Origin: a virus
Virus record (IMG/VR): IMGVR_UViG_3300010430_000352
Coordinates: 1 to 29,532 of that record
Reading direction: 5' to 3' (one strand)
Length of the DNA: 29,532 bases
The translations under genes and the position numbers were made by a program. The notes beneath the pieces were generated by a model. That model saw nothing but the letters and a program-made list of their open reading frames with translations, ran no database searches and was not told where the DNA came from. Shown here in pieces: positions 7,904-14,180 of this stretch. Each line of letters begins with the position of its first letter. The first letter of the stretch is position 1.

Positions 7904-8123
7904 CTCTTTCTCCTAGTATTTTAGCGATCTCTGCTTTTACCTTATCAATACGGCTCTTGTTGTGGATAGTGCAAAGCTTTTCAAGTGCATCCGTCGCCAC
8001 CTCAAGCGCTTGCTTGGTGGTTTGGAGTTCTTTTTCGATCTTACAATAGTCGCAATTGCCTTCTGAGTATTCAGAATGTTTCCACTCTTGCTTATGATTT
8101 TTACATAGGTTTAAGTCACTCAC
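7896..8123 (-). CDS. Small Cys/His-containing coiled-coil protein, 75 aa
   Basis: The frame opens with GTG at 8123 (GAGGTAGA ahead), 3 nt after the preceding gene's stop. The N-terminus has CKNH and NCDYCKIE, a possible zinc-binding cluster. It is followed by helical sequence with heptad character (ELQTTKQALEVATDALEKL). Layout and spacing recall the two upstream genes, which also pair a helix with a Cys/His cluster. Function unknown. Confidence 0.6.
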   Translation of the reverse strand: MSDLNLCKNHKQEWKHSEYSEGNCDYCKIEKELQTTKQALEVATDALEKLCTIHNKSRIDKVKAEIAKILGERDE

Positions 8124-8126
8124 TCT

Positions 8127-8399
8127 CTACCTCGCTTTTTCTAGGGCTTCATTTGCAAGTCCTGTACATAGTCTGCATTTACCAGAGTGGTCACATGTAC
8201 TGATCTGTTCAAGCGCCTCGGTTAACTCTTTGAGCTGCGCTGCTTGGGATTGGATTTTTTCATATTCACTATTAGCATTTTCACCGATACTTGCCCAAGT
8301 ATGAAGTTCTTCAAGCTCGGAGAATCTGTTTGAGGCTATCCCTTTTCGTATAAATTCTTCACTGAGTGATTTGTATAATTCGTTCACTGTTTTACTCAT
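8127..8399 (-). CDS. Small helical protein with CDHxxxCxxC cluster, 90 aa
   Basis: The ATG at 8399 is chosen over the GTG one codon earlier because AAGGGG stands 6 nt ahead of it; it overlaps the end of the upstream gene. The product is a long helix (NSEYEKIQSQAAQLKELTEA) followed by CDHSGKCRLC, three Cys and one His that could bind zinc, then another short helix. The cluster matches the spacing style of the neighbour to the right (CDHRDASECTPC). The two may be diverged duplicates. Function unknown. Confidence 0.62.
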   Translation of the reverse strand: MSKTVNELYKSLSEEFIRKGIASNRFSELEELHTWASIGENANSEYEKIQSQAAQLKELTEALEQISTCDHSGKCRLCTGLANEALEKAR

Positions 8400-8922
8400 C
8401 ACAAACCCCTTTGACTTGCTTATAGATTTCTGAGTTTTCGAATTCTCGGGCCTTTTCGCCAGCTTTCCCCTGACTATTTACTGATGAATCACAAACCCTT
8501 GGAGTGATCTTGTCGTAGAACCAGTTATCCATATCCCCATAAAAGCCAATCACCTTAATCGCCTGCTTGGCGAATTGCTTAAGGGTTTTTAATTTCATAA
8601 CAAGTGATATATTATCGTGATCTGAGTACCTGGCTAAAACTGCGTCAATATTACAAGGGGTGCACTCACTGGCGTCTCTATGGTCGCACGAAATATTATC
8701 CAAATTATCAGATAAGCAGCTTGTTAAAATCTGAACTCGCTCCTTCAACCTCTCAATCTCAGCGTTCGCCTTGTCGAGCTTGGTTTGAACAAGATTAAGC
8801 TCAGTCGCAGCGGCTTCTGCGCCATCGGCACAATCAAATTCACCGAAGTAAAATAACTGAACACCGTCTTTATAAACTTCTACCTCATTAACTACTTGAT
8901 ACGTCTCTTTTGTTTCGCTCAT
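8392..8922 (-). CDS. Coiled-coil protein with CDH...C..C cluster, 176 aa
   Basis: The N-terminal 35 residues are beta-like. Residues about 36-70 form a coiled coil (NLVQTKLDKANAEIERLKER). Then comes a Cys/His cluster, CDHRDASECTPC, at about 79-90, and a C-terminal helical part rich in charged residues. GGAGGTGGGG precedes the ATG, and ATGA overlaps the upstream gene's stop (8919-8922). The Cys/His cluster together with the coiled coil suggests an adaptor or anti-host protein, but no known family is recognised. Confidence 0.65.
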   Translation of the reverse strand: MSETKETYQVVNEVEVYKDGVQLFYFGEFDCADGAEAAATELNLVQTKLDKANAEIERLKERVQILTSCLSDNLDNISCDHRDASECTPCNIDAVLARYSDHDNISLVMKLKTLKQFAKQAIKVIGFYGDMDNWFYDKITPRVCDSSVNSQGKAGEKAREFENSEIYKQVKGVCDE

Positions 8923-9260
8923 TTCCCCACCTCCAAAATCGCCTTAGCTGTTGCAACAGCAGCGGCTTGCTTAACTGAATTACTATAATGCTTAGCTCTA
9001 GCAATATAGCCAATATTGCCCTCTTCTCGATACCACTCAGCCTGACTATCATATCCACACAGAGACACCTCTAGGAAGCCAGTTTCTATCTTTTCCCAAA
9101 CCAACTCCAAGTTATCCAATGAGCTACTAAAGGGATTGATAGCCAATATTGATTTGATCCCATGGGTATATGAAGCAACTCCTATGTCTCCACTAGGAAG
9201 CGTATCCCACTCAAGCTCCATAAATTCCGCTATAATCTTATTCGCTTCCTTGTTAGTCAT
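8919..9260 (-). CDS. Phage ABA-sandwich-domain-like protein, 113 aa
   Basis: The pattern of an N-terminal helix (TNKEANKIIAEFMEL), SLDNLELVWEKIE, a short strand set and a C-terminal Ala-rich helix (KQAAAVATAKAILE) resembles the Phage_ABA_S type of small phage protein. Those are common in phage genomes with no known biochemical role. The ATG at 9260 has GAGGTG immediately upstream and is preferred over the GTG two codons earlier (9266). It overlaps the end of the next gene to the right by 8 nt. Family assignment is by pattern only. Confidence 0.6.
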   Translation of the reverse strand: MTNKEANKIIAEFMELEWDTLPSGDIGVASYTHGIKSILAINPFSSSLDNLELVWEKIETGFLEVSLCGYDSQAEWYREEGNIGYIARAKHYSNSVKQAAAVATAKAILEVGK

Positions 9261-9492
9261 CTTCACCTCTCATAAAAATAGGGTCAGGCATTTTCAACTC
9301 AGACAATTTTCCCTCAAATGAGTACAGAGCTATTTCGTTTTCTTCTGGCTGTCTCATAATTAAAAAATGAGGATCATTTCTACCTTCACAGGCCTTCTCG
9401 ATCATTTTCAAGATTTGCTTTTTATTGCCCAGGTATTGCAAATCAGCATTGTCGATAACTGTTTTCTTTGTCGCCTTTAATAAATCAATCAT
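9253..9492 (-). CDS. Hypothetical phage protein, 79 aa
   Basis: AGGAGGAAGGGG precedes two possible starts, GTG at 9498 (5 nt spacing to AGGAGG) and ATG at 9492; either is acceptable. The product has a charged helical N-terminal half (LLKATKKTVIDNADLQYL) and a beta-like C-terminal half (ENEIALYSFEGKLSEL). No domain is recognised. It sits in the run of overlapping small early genes between the XRE-type regulator and the ABA-like protein. Confidence 0.62.
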   Translation of the reverse strand: MIDLLKATKKTVIDNADLQYLGNKKQILKMIEKACEGRNDPHFLIMRQPEENEIALYSFEGKLSELKMPDPIFMRGEDD

Positions 9493-9507
9493 CCTCACCC
9501 CTTCCTC

Positions 9508-9729
9508 CTAGTTCTCAGCAAAATACCACTGGAAAACGTCTCCAGGTTTAATGCCGAAATAGTTAGCAAAATTGAGCATAAATTCGTGACTTGGAAACAC
9601 GTCACCTTTCTCAATATATTGAATATGAGAAGCGCAATAGCCCAAACCTTTAGCAAACTCTTTTTGAGTGATATGGGTATTATTCAATCGGAAGGTTTTT
9701 ATATGTTTCCCGCCCTGAATTTTCGCCAT
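9508..9729 (-). CDS. XRE-type helix-turn-helix transcriptional regulator, 73 aa
   Basis: From the ATG at 9729 the protein is 73 aa with one HTH_3 domain: ITQKEFAKGLGYCASHIQYI gives the two DNA-contacting helices, and FMLNFANYFGIKPGDVF the last two. Proteins like this bind operator DNA as dimers, and here it would be an early regulator of the leftward genes. A longer reading frame back to a TTG (9795) would overlap the upstream gene by 59 nt and add no domain, so it was rejected. The ribosome site is weak. No C-terminal peptidase domain is present, so it is Cro-like rather than a LexA-type repressor. Confidence 0.78.
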   Translation of the reverse strand: MAKIQGGKHIKTFRLNNTHITQKEFAKGLGYCASHIQYIEKGDVFPSHEFMLNFANYFGIKPGDVFQWYFAEN

Positions 9730-9736
9730 CTTATGT

Positions 9737-9952
9737 CTAGCTATTATCACGATTAAACTCCTCTTCCATATCCCAGGCGTCCATTTGTTGTTCAAATAGA
9801 GCGTCCTGCTTTCTGCTTTCTTTTTCCAGAATCATATCGTCAACGGTGGGCGCATCGTACTCCCTTCCGTCAGATCCGAAATATCTGTTTTCTTGAATTT
9901 TCTTTAAGTTCTCTAAGCTTGTTCGCTTATTTGGAAATTTACAACCGTACAT
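9737..9952 (-). CDS. Small acidic hypothetical protein, 71 aa
   Basis: The ATG at 9952 has AAGGTAGTAG ahead of it, the same leader element found before three other small genes in this window. A GTG at 9991 would place the start inside a hairpin and is less likely. The product is charged and mostly helical (RTSLENLKKIQENRYFGSDG), acidic at the C-terminus (AWDMEEEFNRD). Function unknown. Its stop is 7 nt before the XRE regulator's ATG, so the two are probably co-translated. Confidence 0.6.
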   Translation of the reverse strand: MYGCKFPNKRTSLENLKKIQENRYFGSDGREYDAPTVDDMILEKESRKQDALFEQQMDAWDMEEEFNRDNS

Positions 9953-9980
9953 TTTTACTACTACCTTGTTAAAATTGGCG

Positions 9981-9999
9981 GGTCGAATCACACGACCCT
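9981..9999 (-). promoter_or_regulatory. Hairpin between helicase gene and small regulator pair
   Basis: GGGTCG/CGACCC arms (6 bp) enclose a 7-nt loop, in the 106-nt gap after the SF3 helicase stop. On the leftward transcript it is followed by a short TTTT after six bases. It could be a weak terminator, a processing site or an operator for the HTH protein encoded just downstream. Confidence 0.45.
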
Positions 10000-10058
10000 G
10001 GGCCTCTATATTTGGTTTGCGGTAAAAGGGACACCTAAAATACTCCGCATTACTTTAT

Positions 10059-11603
10059 CTATAAAAAATCAATGTCGTTTTCTGTTTGATCTGATTCTTC
10101 TACTACCTCAGATCTATATTGTTCTGCTGGAATAAGATACACATCCCTTCCTTCTCTGTCAAGTTCCCCTATCCTTTCTACACCTTCATGTCGGTAATTA
10201 TCTAAGAAATCTTGAATTTTTTGGTAGTTACGTGGGAAAGTCCTGCCGGTTGGATGCTCTTTAGAGAATTCTTTTGCCATTCCCTTCACCCGATAGCTCT
10301 CAGCTTCCCTGGAAAGTACCTTATCTACGATAAATTTCTGCCATTCTGTTAATGAGGCATAAACTAGGTCATAAAACCTTTTAGTTTTAAGTACTGAAAA
10401 CTCATTAAACTTAGAATTTTCTCCATTAAAGAAGATATAGTAGCCAAATTCCTTAATTAAATCACTTTCCTCATTGTCCAGTTCTTGAGTAAGCTCGGCA
10501 ATTTCTTCCTGCCCCATAATCTCAGTTAGTGCCTTAGAAGTGAGCTGAGGGACGCTAAAGCGACGGTCATCGTACTCAAGGAACATATCACTAAGATCAT
10601 TATTAGCAATAAGGTAGGAATTGTAGGTTTCGACAGCTTCAGTAGCATCAAATCCCTTCTTTTCGATATTCTGATACCTATTGGCAAAACGCTTGAGCCT
10701 CGTGTGTTCTTTCTTGCCAACACGAAACTCGTCCATAACCACAACCCGTTTCTGGTCGAGTATTGCATTGAAATTAGAGATAAGGAGAGCCACGGGAGCC
10801 TCACTGTAATTCTGTCTTCCCACAAGGGACCGAAGTAGTGACGTAAAAACTCCCTTTCCGATGCCTTTCGCCCCATTGAGAACAAGATAAACCTCGTTTC
10901 TCCCGGTGAGGGCCTGAAAAAGCCAATTTTCAACATATTCTCTCTCCTCAGTAAACGGGAATAGGTGATCTAGCACCCGATCTATAATAGGTGGGCATTT
11001 AGCCGGTTTCTCAGGCGTTAAACGCCACGCTGGAGGACTATACAGGTTTATGAGGGCAAAGTTACCTCCACTCTCTGAAATCGTCTTTATGGGCGTTATA
11101 TCGTAGGGCTCGTAGGAGGTTTTAGCTGGCTTCATGCTGCTCTTAAGTACCTCAGACTCGTCCTTATTGAGGAGACTAAGCCAAGCGTCCACATTGATCG
11201 AGGACACTTCCCTTCTTTGCATATCGTAGAAGAATCTCACATTATTCTCTAAATCTATGAACAGATCAAAAGCCCCAGGATCAATAGATAAGTCTAACTC
11301 CCCATCATTCTCCTGGATAAGCTCCTGAGTGAGGTTCTGCCTCTTAATATAGTTGATTCTCTGGACCACACTAGAAACAAAGTCCAGCATGGCAGAATTG
11401 TCCTTAACCGCCTCAAGCCCTTTATCTAATAAACCATAATCATTAATATCACTCAGTAGGTAGTCACTAAAGAACTTACCGTACCTCAGCGTGATACCGT
11501 CTAAGGTAACTCTGTTTTGGGTAGATTTTTTGACTGAAGGATATTTCTTAACAATGTGGTGAGCGAAATTGTCTATCTTTTCCAGATATTCTTGATGTTC
11601 CAT
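10059..11603 (-). CDS. SF3/D5-like replicative helicase (DUF5906-type), 514 aa
   Basis: The Walker A motif is NGAKGIGKG (about residues 243-251) and Walker B is VVVMDEF (287-293). The sensor/arginine-finger region YLIANND ... DDRRFSVP follows, the pattern of SF3 helicases of the D5/primase C-terminal class. This places it as the hexameric fork helicase working with the family A polymerase. The N-terminal 200 residues are helical and contain no visible primase (TOPRIM or AEP) motif, and no other primase is in the window. The start was set at the ATG at 11603, with GGAG 6 nt ahead, rather than a TTG nine codons earlier. The acidic C-terminal tail (EESDQTENDIDFL) resembles a protein-interaction tail. 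Confidence 0.85.
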   Translation of the reverse strand: MEHQEYLEKIDNFAHHIVKKYPSVKKSTQNRVTLDGITLRYGKFFSDYLLSDINDYGLLDKGLEAVKDNSAMLDFVSSVVQRINYIKRQNLTQELIQENDGELDLSIDPGAFDLFIDLENNVRFFYDMQRREVSSINVDAWLSLLNKDESEVLKSSMKPAKTSYEPYDITPIKTISESGGNFALINLYSPPAWRLTPEKPAKCPPIIDRVLDHLFPFTEEREYVENWLFQALTGRNEVYLVLNGAKGIGKGVFTSLLRSLVGRQNYSEAPVALLISNFNAILDQKRVVVMDEFRVGKKEHTRLKRFANRYQNIEKKGFDATEAVETYNSYLIANNDLSDMFLEYDDRRFSVPQLTSKALTEIMGQEEIAELTQELDNEESDLIKEFGYYIFFNGENSKFNEFSVLKTKRFYDLVYASLTEWQKFIVDKVLSREAESYRVKGMAKEFSKEHPTGRTFPRNYQKIQDFLDNYRHEGVERIGELDREGRDVYLIPAEQYRSEVVEESDQTENDIDFL

Positions 11604-11628
11604 TAATTCTCCATTCCCTATTGCAGAC

Positions 11629-11670
11629 AAAAACGAGGGAAGGCTAATAGGGTAACCGATCCCTCGTTTT
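11629..11670 (-). terminator. Terminator-like hairpin upstream of helicase gene
   Basis: Arms AAAACGAGGGA and TCCCTCGTTTT pair perfectly over 11 bp around a 19-nt loop, with a T-run on both strands. Read leftward it would end or attenuate the transcript from the promoter at 12134 after the 65-aa gene. The helicase and downstream genes would then need read-through or another promoter. Confidence 0.6.
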
Positions 11671-11719
11671 CGTCAATGGCCAATTGTTTTATGATTGGTA
11701 GCGAAATTCTTGCTAGATA

Positions 11720-11917
11720 TTATCTACCTGTCAACTTAATTTTAGAGAATTTTATAGAAAGGATTTCACCTTCCCAAACTCGACTCTCGAAACGAGTCAT
11801 AGCTTCGAGTAAACTTGAGGCGCGGATAATTTTCTCGTCCTTCACTCTTCTAGTTAATGTTGGATATAAAGATTTATCTTTTATCAAAACCTCGTAAGTA
11901 ATTTTCCATTGATCCAT
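11720..11917 (-). CDS. Small beta-alpha-beta phage protein, 65 aa
   Basis: From the ATG at 11917 (AGGAG and AAGG ahead) the protein reads as strand (KITYEVLIKDK), helix (ASSLLEAMTRFES) and strand (GEILSIKFSKIKL). That is the shape of DpnD/PcfM-type small phage domains. It is the first gene after the strong leftward promoter and its 200-nt leader, so it is likely an early-expressed gene. Exact function unknown. The 58-aa gene at 13477 has a similar strand-helix-strand plan. Confidence 0.68.
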   Translation of the reverse strand: MDQWKITYEVLIKDKSLYPTLTRRVKDEKIIRASSLLEAMTRFESRVWEGEILSIKFSKIKLTGR

Positions 11918-11959
11918 AAGTAGTCCTTCTCCTAAATAAATATTGTACAAAAAATTTGT

Positions 11960-11983
11960 GGGGTAAATTCTTTCCCCCTTTTT
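11960..11983 (+). terminator. Bidirectional terminator-like hairpin in leader
   Basis: GGGG-x-AAA pairs with TTT-x-CCCC around a three-base loop. It is followed on the + strand by CTTTTTA and on the - strand by an AT spacer and six T. On the - strand it lies within the leader of the 65-aa gene and could act as an attenuator. Confidence 0.5.
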
Positions 11984-12076
11984 ATACTAGTAATCTCACT
12001 CTCTCTCTCTCGACACGTCGTCGGGGTTTCAAAACAACAAGTACAATGGGGAATAGTCTTAGTGCGTTAGGATTCT

Positions 12077-12108
12077 AACTACGGTAGTTGTGAGCAAGGC
12101 TTGTGAAC
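12077..12108. promoter_or_regulatory. Candidate operator repeats in early leader
   Basis: A 13-bp inverted repeat AACTACGGTAGTT (12077-12089) is followed by direct repeats TTGTGAGC (12088) and TTGTGAAC (12101), with a CAAGGCTTG palindrome between them. They lie about 20-50 nt after the start expected from the promoter at 12134, where a repressor such as the neighbouring HTH proteins could bind. No binding data; position and symmetry only. Confidence 0.4.
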
Positions 12109-12133
12109 TGCCTTACAAAACTTCGTTGTAACT

Positions 12134-12162
12134 ATTATACCAATTTTACTTATTCGTGTAAA
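12134..12162 (-). promoter_or_regulatory. Strong leftward sigma70-like promoter
   Basis: On the - strand TTTACA and TATAAT are separated by exactly 17 nt, which matches 11 of 12 consensus bases. The -35 begins at 12162, just after the stop of the HTH gene, and the start should be near 12127. It would drive the leftward early genes from 11917 through a roughly 210-nt leader. Confidence 0.8.
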
Positions 12163-12163
12163 C

Positions 12164-12427
12164 CTAGAGGGCGTCTATGCCTTGGAAACGGTCCTGACAC
12201 TCCTTAAAACTCTGTATTTCCGTAGGGTTAAGCAACTTGGTCAAATCGAGCTGTCCTCCTGAAATATAGTGCATTTTAAGGGCAATTAGGAGTGTTGGTG
12301 TCCTTTCCCAGTTCATGTAATGGTGGATCGAAGTCCTATCAATACCCACCTTTTTAGAAAATGTTGTCTTATTGAACTGCGGATTTTCTTCAAAGAATTC
12401 CTCTAAATTCATGGAATTTTTTGCCAT
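12164..12427 (-). CDS. YdaS/Cro-like helix-turn-helix regulator, 87 aa
   Basis: The ATG at 12427 has GGAGG 8 nt ahead (with the GGTAGTAGA element). The N-terminus holds a helix-turn-helix (NKTTFSKKVGIDRTSIHHYM) followed by NWERTPTLLIALKMHYISGG and LDLTKLL, the layout of phage YdaS/Cro-type regulators. It is a likely DNA-binding switch protein. Its stop abuts the -35 of the strong leftward promoter, and it is divergent from the HNH/TerS unit, so it is placed to control both. A 16-residue extension to an upstream start lacks a ribosome site. Confidence 0.8.
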   Translation of the reverse strand: MAKNSMNLEEFFEENPQFNKTTFSKKVGIDRTSIHHYMNWERTPTLLIALKMHYISGGQLDLTKLLNPTEIQSFKECQDRFQGIDAL

Positions 12428-12581
12428 TCTACTACCTCCCGACAAAATCGTGTCCTTAGCTAGTGCGTTAAACACTAACTATTATTTAGTAAATAAAAAC
12501 ATAACTAGTGACAAACGTCAACAAAATTGTCAGATTTTCGGTAAATTTTACATTTTTTCAATGTGCCAGTATTATAATTTC
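12428..12581. promoter_or_regulatory. Divergent intergenic region with inverted repeat and weak promoters
   Basis: TGACAA (12509-12514) and TTGTCA (12527-12532) form an inverted repeat. Rightward, TTGTCA could serve as a -35 for TACATT (12549-12554, 16-nt spacing). TATAAT also occurs at 12573-12578. Leftward, TTGACG (12521-12516) could be a -35 for the HTH gene, but its -10 is poor. The region is AT-rich and the likely site of divergent control. Confidence 0.4.
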
Positions 12582-12959
12582 ATGGCAAAAAAGAAGAAAA
12601 AACCTCCCGTTCACGGTCGAATTATTGCTTCACTTCGTATGCTTTGGTTGAAATCTGAGCTTCGAGCTGGCGCATTTAAGAAGGCAAAATACAAAAAATT
12701 AGTCGGTACTTACAAAAATGGGAATGACAAATACCTCACTTTTGTTGTGTGCAAGCTTTGTGGTTTTGAATCCAGGTTAGAAAAGGACTTTCAAGCGGAT
12801 CATATTGAGGAAGTTGGGGGTTATCAAGGTAGTTGGGACGTGTTCATAGACAGGCTGTTATTTTGCTCCCCAGACAATATTCAGGTATTATGTAAAAAAT
12901 GCCACCATGAAAAAACCCAGAGGGTTAAATGTCAAAAAACCGCACTAAAGATATTATGA
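12582..12959 (+). CDS. HNH endonuclease
   Basis: From the ATG at 12582 (125 aa) the motifs are CKLC (Cys57, Cys60), ADHIEE (Asp73-His74), DNIQVLC (Asn99) and CKKCHHEKT (Cys104, Cys107, His108). This is a complete HNH nuclease with a Cys4 zinc site. The N-terminus is strongly basic (AKKKKKPPVHGR), suitable for DNA binding. HNH proteins next to terminase genes are known to nick DNA during packaging in several phages. The 31-nt overlap with the small terminase gene supports a packaging role, though a free-standing homing nuclease is possible. No Shine-Dalgarno precedes this ATG or the in-frame one at 12561, so the exact start is uncertain. Confidence 0.85.
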   Translation: MAKKKKKPPVHGRIIASLRMLWLKSELRAGAFKKAKYKKLVGTYKNGNDKYLTFVVCKLCGFESRLEKDFQADHIEEVGGYQGSWDVFIDRLLFCSPDNIQVLCKKCHHEKTQRVKCQKTALKIL

Positions 12960-13480
12960 AAGACCCTGAGTACCAACTCGCTAGAGAATCTGAGAAAACT
13001 CTCTCAAAGCTTGGGCATTATAGGAAATATCACGAAGACTTTGCTTTGCAATTGGTTGAATGGATGGCCGAGGGGCGTACTTTCACCACATTTGGGACCC
13101 AAGCTAAGGTTTGCCCCATGACTCTAGTTAAGTGGTCCAAGGAACATCCCGAATTTGAGAAAGCTAGGGAAATTGGGAAAATGTATCAACTAGCTAAATG
13201 GGAAGAATTAGCTCTTTTATCCGCTTCTGGTGAATCTCCTAAATCTAATCCAGCTTCATTAATCTTTATGCTTAAGAACCTATTTCCTATGAACTATCAG
13301 GATAGAAGAGATACAGGTCAAAATAACGTTGGTCCTGCCACTATTATTATTGATACGGGCGTCGATCGTGGAAAACTACCAGATAAAGCTGAGGTAGTTG
13401 AAGTCATAAAAAAGGAGCAGGAAAAACCTGCCCCTGTTTTAATAGATAATAATGGTTCTAGTGGTTTAGACGGTCTTTAG
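12929..13480 (+). CDS. terS: Terminase small subunit
   Basis: 183 aa. Residues about 45-85 form an HTH DNA-binding region (FTTFGTQAKVCPMTLVKWSK), followed by the oligomerisation helices (EFEKAREIGKMYQLAKWEEL). The NPASLIFMLKNLFPMNYQDR stretch is typical of phage small terminases that recognise the packaging site and feed DNA to the large subunit. The C-terminal tail is poorly conserved and flexible. It overlaps the HNH gene by 31 nt. Unusually, its large-subunit partner is about 2.7 kb away, beyond a cassette on the opposite strand. Its stop overlaps the stop of the leftward 58-aa gene. Confidence 0.78.
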   Translation: MSKNRTKDIMKDPEYQLARESEKTLSKLGHYRKYHEDFALQLVEWMAEGRTFTTFGTQAKVCPMTLVKWSKEHPEFEKAREIGKMYQLAKWEELALLSASGESPKSNPASLIFMLKNLFPMNYQDRRDTGQNNVGPATIIIDTGVDRGKLPDKAEVVEVIKKEQEKPAPVLIDNNGSSGLDGL

Positions 13481-13653
13481 TCCTCAATTTCTTCTATTTC
13501 AATATCGTAGCTATCTAAAATCCCTTGATAGCCCTCTTTACACTCGTCAGTAGGGACTAGATTAAATTTCTCCATAGCTTCTTCCTCATTTTCCGCCTCA
13601 ACTATTGCGCTCAACGTGAACCAATACGGTACAATTACTCTATATTTTGCCAT
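13477..13653 (-). CDS. Small beta-alpha-beta protein, 58 aa (short gene)
   Basis: The ATG at 13653 is preceded by AAGGAAGGG at good spacing. The protein begins MAKYRVIVPYWFTLSAIVEA and continues through ENEEEAMEKF to an acidic C-terminus (YDIEIEEIED). This strand-helix-strand form with an E-rich helix is common among small phage proteins of the DpnD/PcfM type. The reading frame is intact and ends exactly across the terS stop (convergent, overlapping 13477-13480). Function unknown; part of the accessory cassette. Confidence 0.72.
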   Translation of the reverse strand: MAKYRVIVPYWFTLSAIVEAENEEEAMEKFNLVPTDECKEGYQGILDSYDIEIEEIED

Positions 13654-13718
13654 TATTCCCTTCCTTCTTTAAATGTGGGTTAGTTTGGTCATTTATGCCC
13701 AGCAGTTTATTAATTAGC

Positions 13719-13742
13719 TTATTCTTCTTTTGTTGGTTCCAT
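13719..13742 (-). CDS. Possible 7-codon leader peptide
   Basis: ATG-led frame MEPTKEE with a perfect AGGAG ahead, which itself overlaps the stop of the pentapeptide gene. It could be a translated leader that couples to downstream expression, or chance. Too short to support by sequence alone. Confidence 0.25.
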   Translation of the reverse strand: MEPTKEE

Positions 13743-13753
13743 TATTTATTCTC

Positions 13754-14167
13754 CTAGAATATATCTTCTGCCCTATGTGATTTCTCAGCATAAGGTCTAA
13801 TTAGTTCTTGAATATTTTTGGTTTCCTCGTCGTCACAATTCATTGAGCAAATGAAGGCACAAAGCATCTTTGGCAGCTTATCGTCAACCGTCCAGTTCTT
13901 ACCACCACACCACAAAGGAAAGCAGGAGAAGTCTAGGTCAGTACCCCGAAGATCTGCATCTTGAAGGTCACAATTCTGAAGCTTTGCATATTGAAGGTCA
14001 CAATTTTGAAGGTCACAATTTTGAAGGTTACAACCCTGAAGGTCGGCATCTCGGAGGTCACAACCCCGGAGGTCACAACCCCGGAGGTCTGCACGTTCAC
14101 CGCCCTCTTCGCCTTCGAACCATAACTTATGTTTTCTTAAAATCTCATTTAGTTCTTCTTGTTTCAT
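13754..14167 (-). CDS. Pentapeptide-repeat protein, 137 aa
   Basis: Residues 26 to about 78 are ten consecutive A/C-D/N-L-x-x pentapeptides plus a partial one (ADLRG, CDLRG, CDLRD, ADLQG and similar), which fold into a right-handed quadrilateral beta-helix. Seven of the ten first positions are Cys. The C-terminal domain (FPLWCGGKNWTVDDKLPKM and following) resembles the capping part seen in phage pentapeptide proteins. The related Qnr/MfpA class mimics DNA and protects gyrase, and phage homologues might counter host or defence enzymes, but that is inference. GGAG lies 9 nt before the ATG. Part of the leftward cassette between the terminase genes. Confidence 0.88.
   Translation of the reverse strand: MKQEELNEILRKHKLWFEGEEGGERADLRGCDLRGCDLRDADLQGCNLQNCDLQNCDLQYAKLQNCDLQDADLRGTDLDFSCFPLWCGGKNWTVDDKLPKMLCAFICSMNCDDEETKNIQELIRPYAEKSHRAEDIF
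13943..14092 (-). repeat. 15-bp tandem repeats encoding the pentapeptides
   Basis: Ten degenerate 15-bp units (type AACCTTCAGGGTTGT) lie in frame within the pentapeptide gene. Several units (CTCCGGGGTTGTGAC and CTTCAAAATTGTGAC) are nearly identical to each other, so copy number may change by slippage or recombination. Confidence 0.85.
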
Positions 14168-14180
14168 TGTTCTTTGCTCC

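Noticed and set aside
9508-12427. Temperate-phage immunity region
   Set aside because: Two HTH regulators and an operator-like region exist, but there is no integrase, attachment site or long CI-type repressor in the window, so lysogeny cannot be claimed.
13943-14092. CRISPR-like repeat array
   Set aside because: Units are contiguous, 15 bp, in frame with a pentapeptide protein, and have no spacers.
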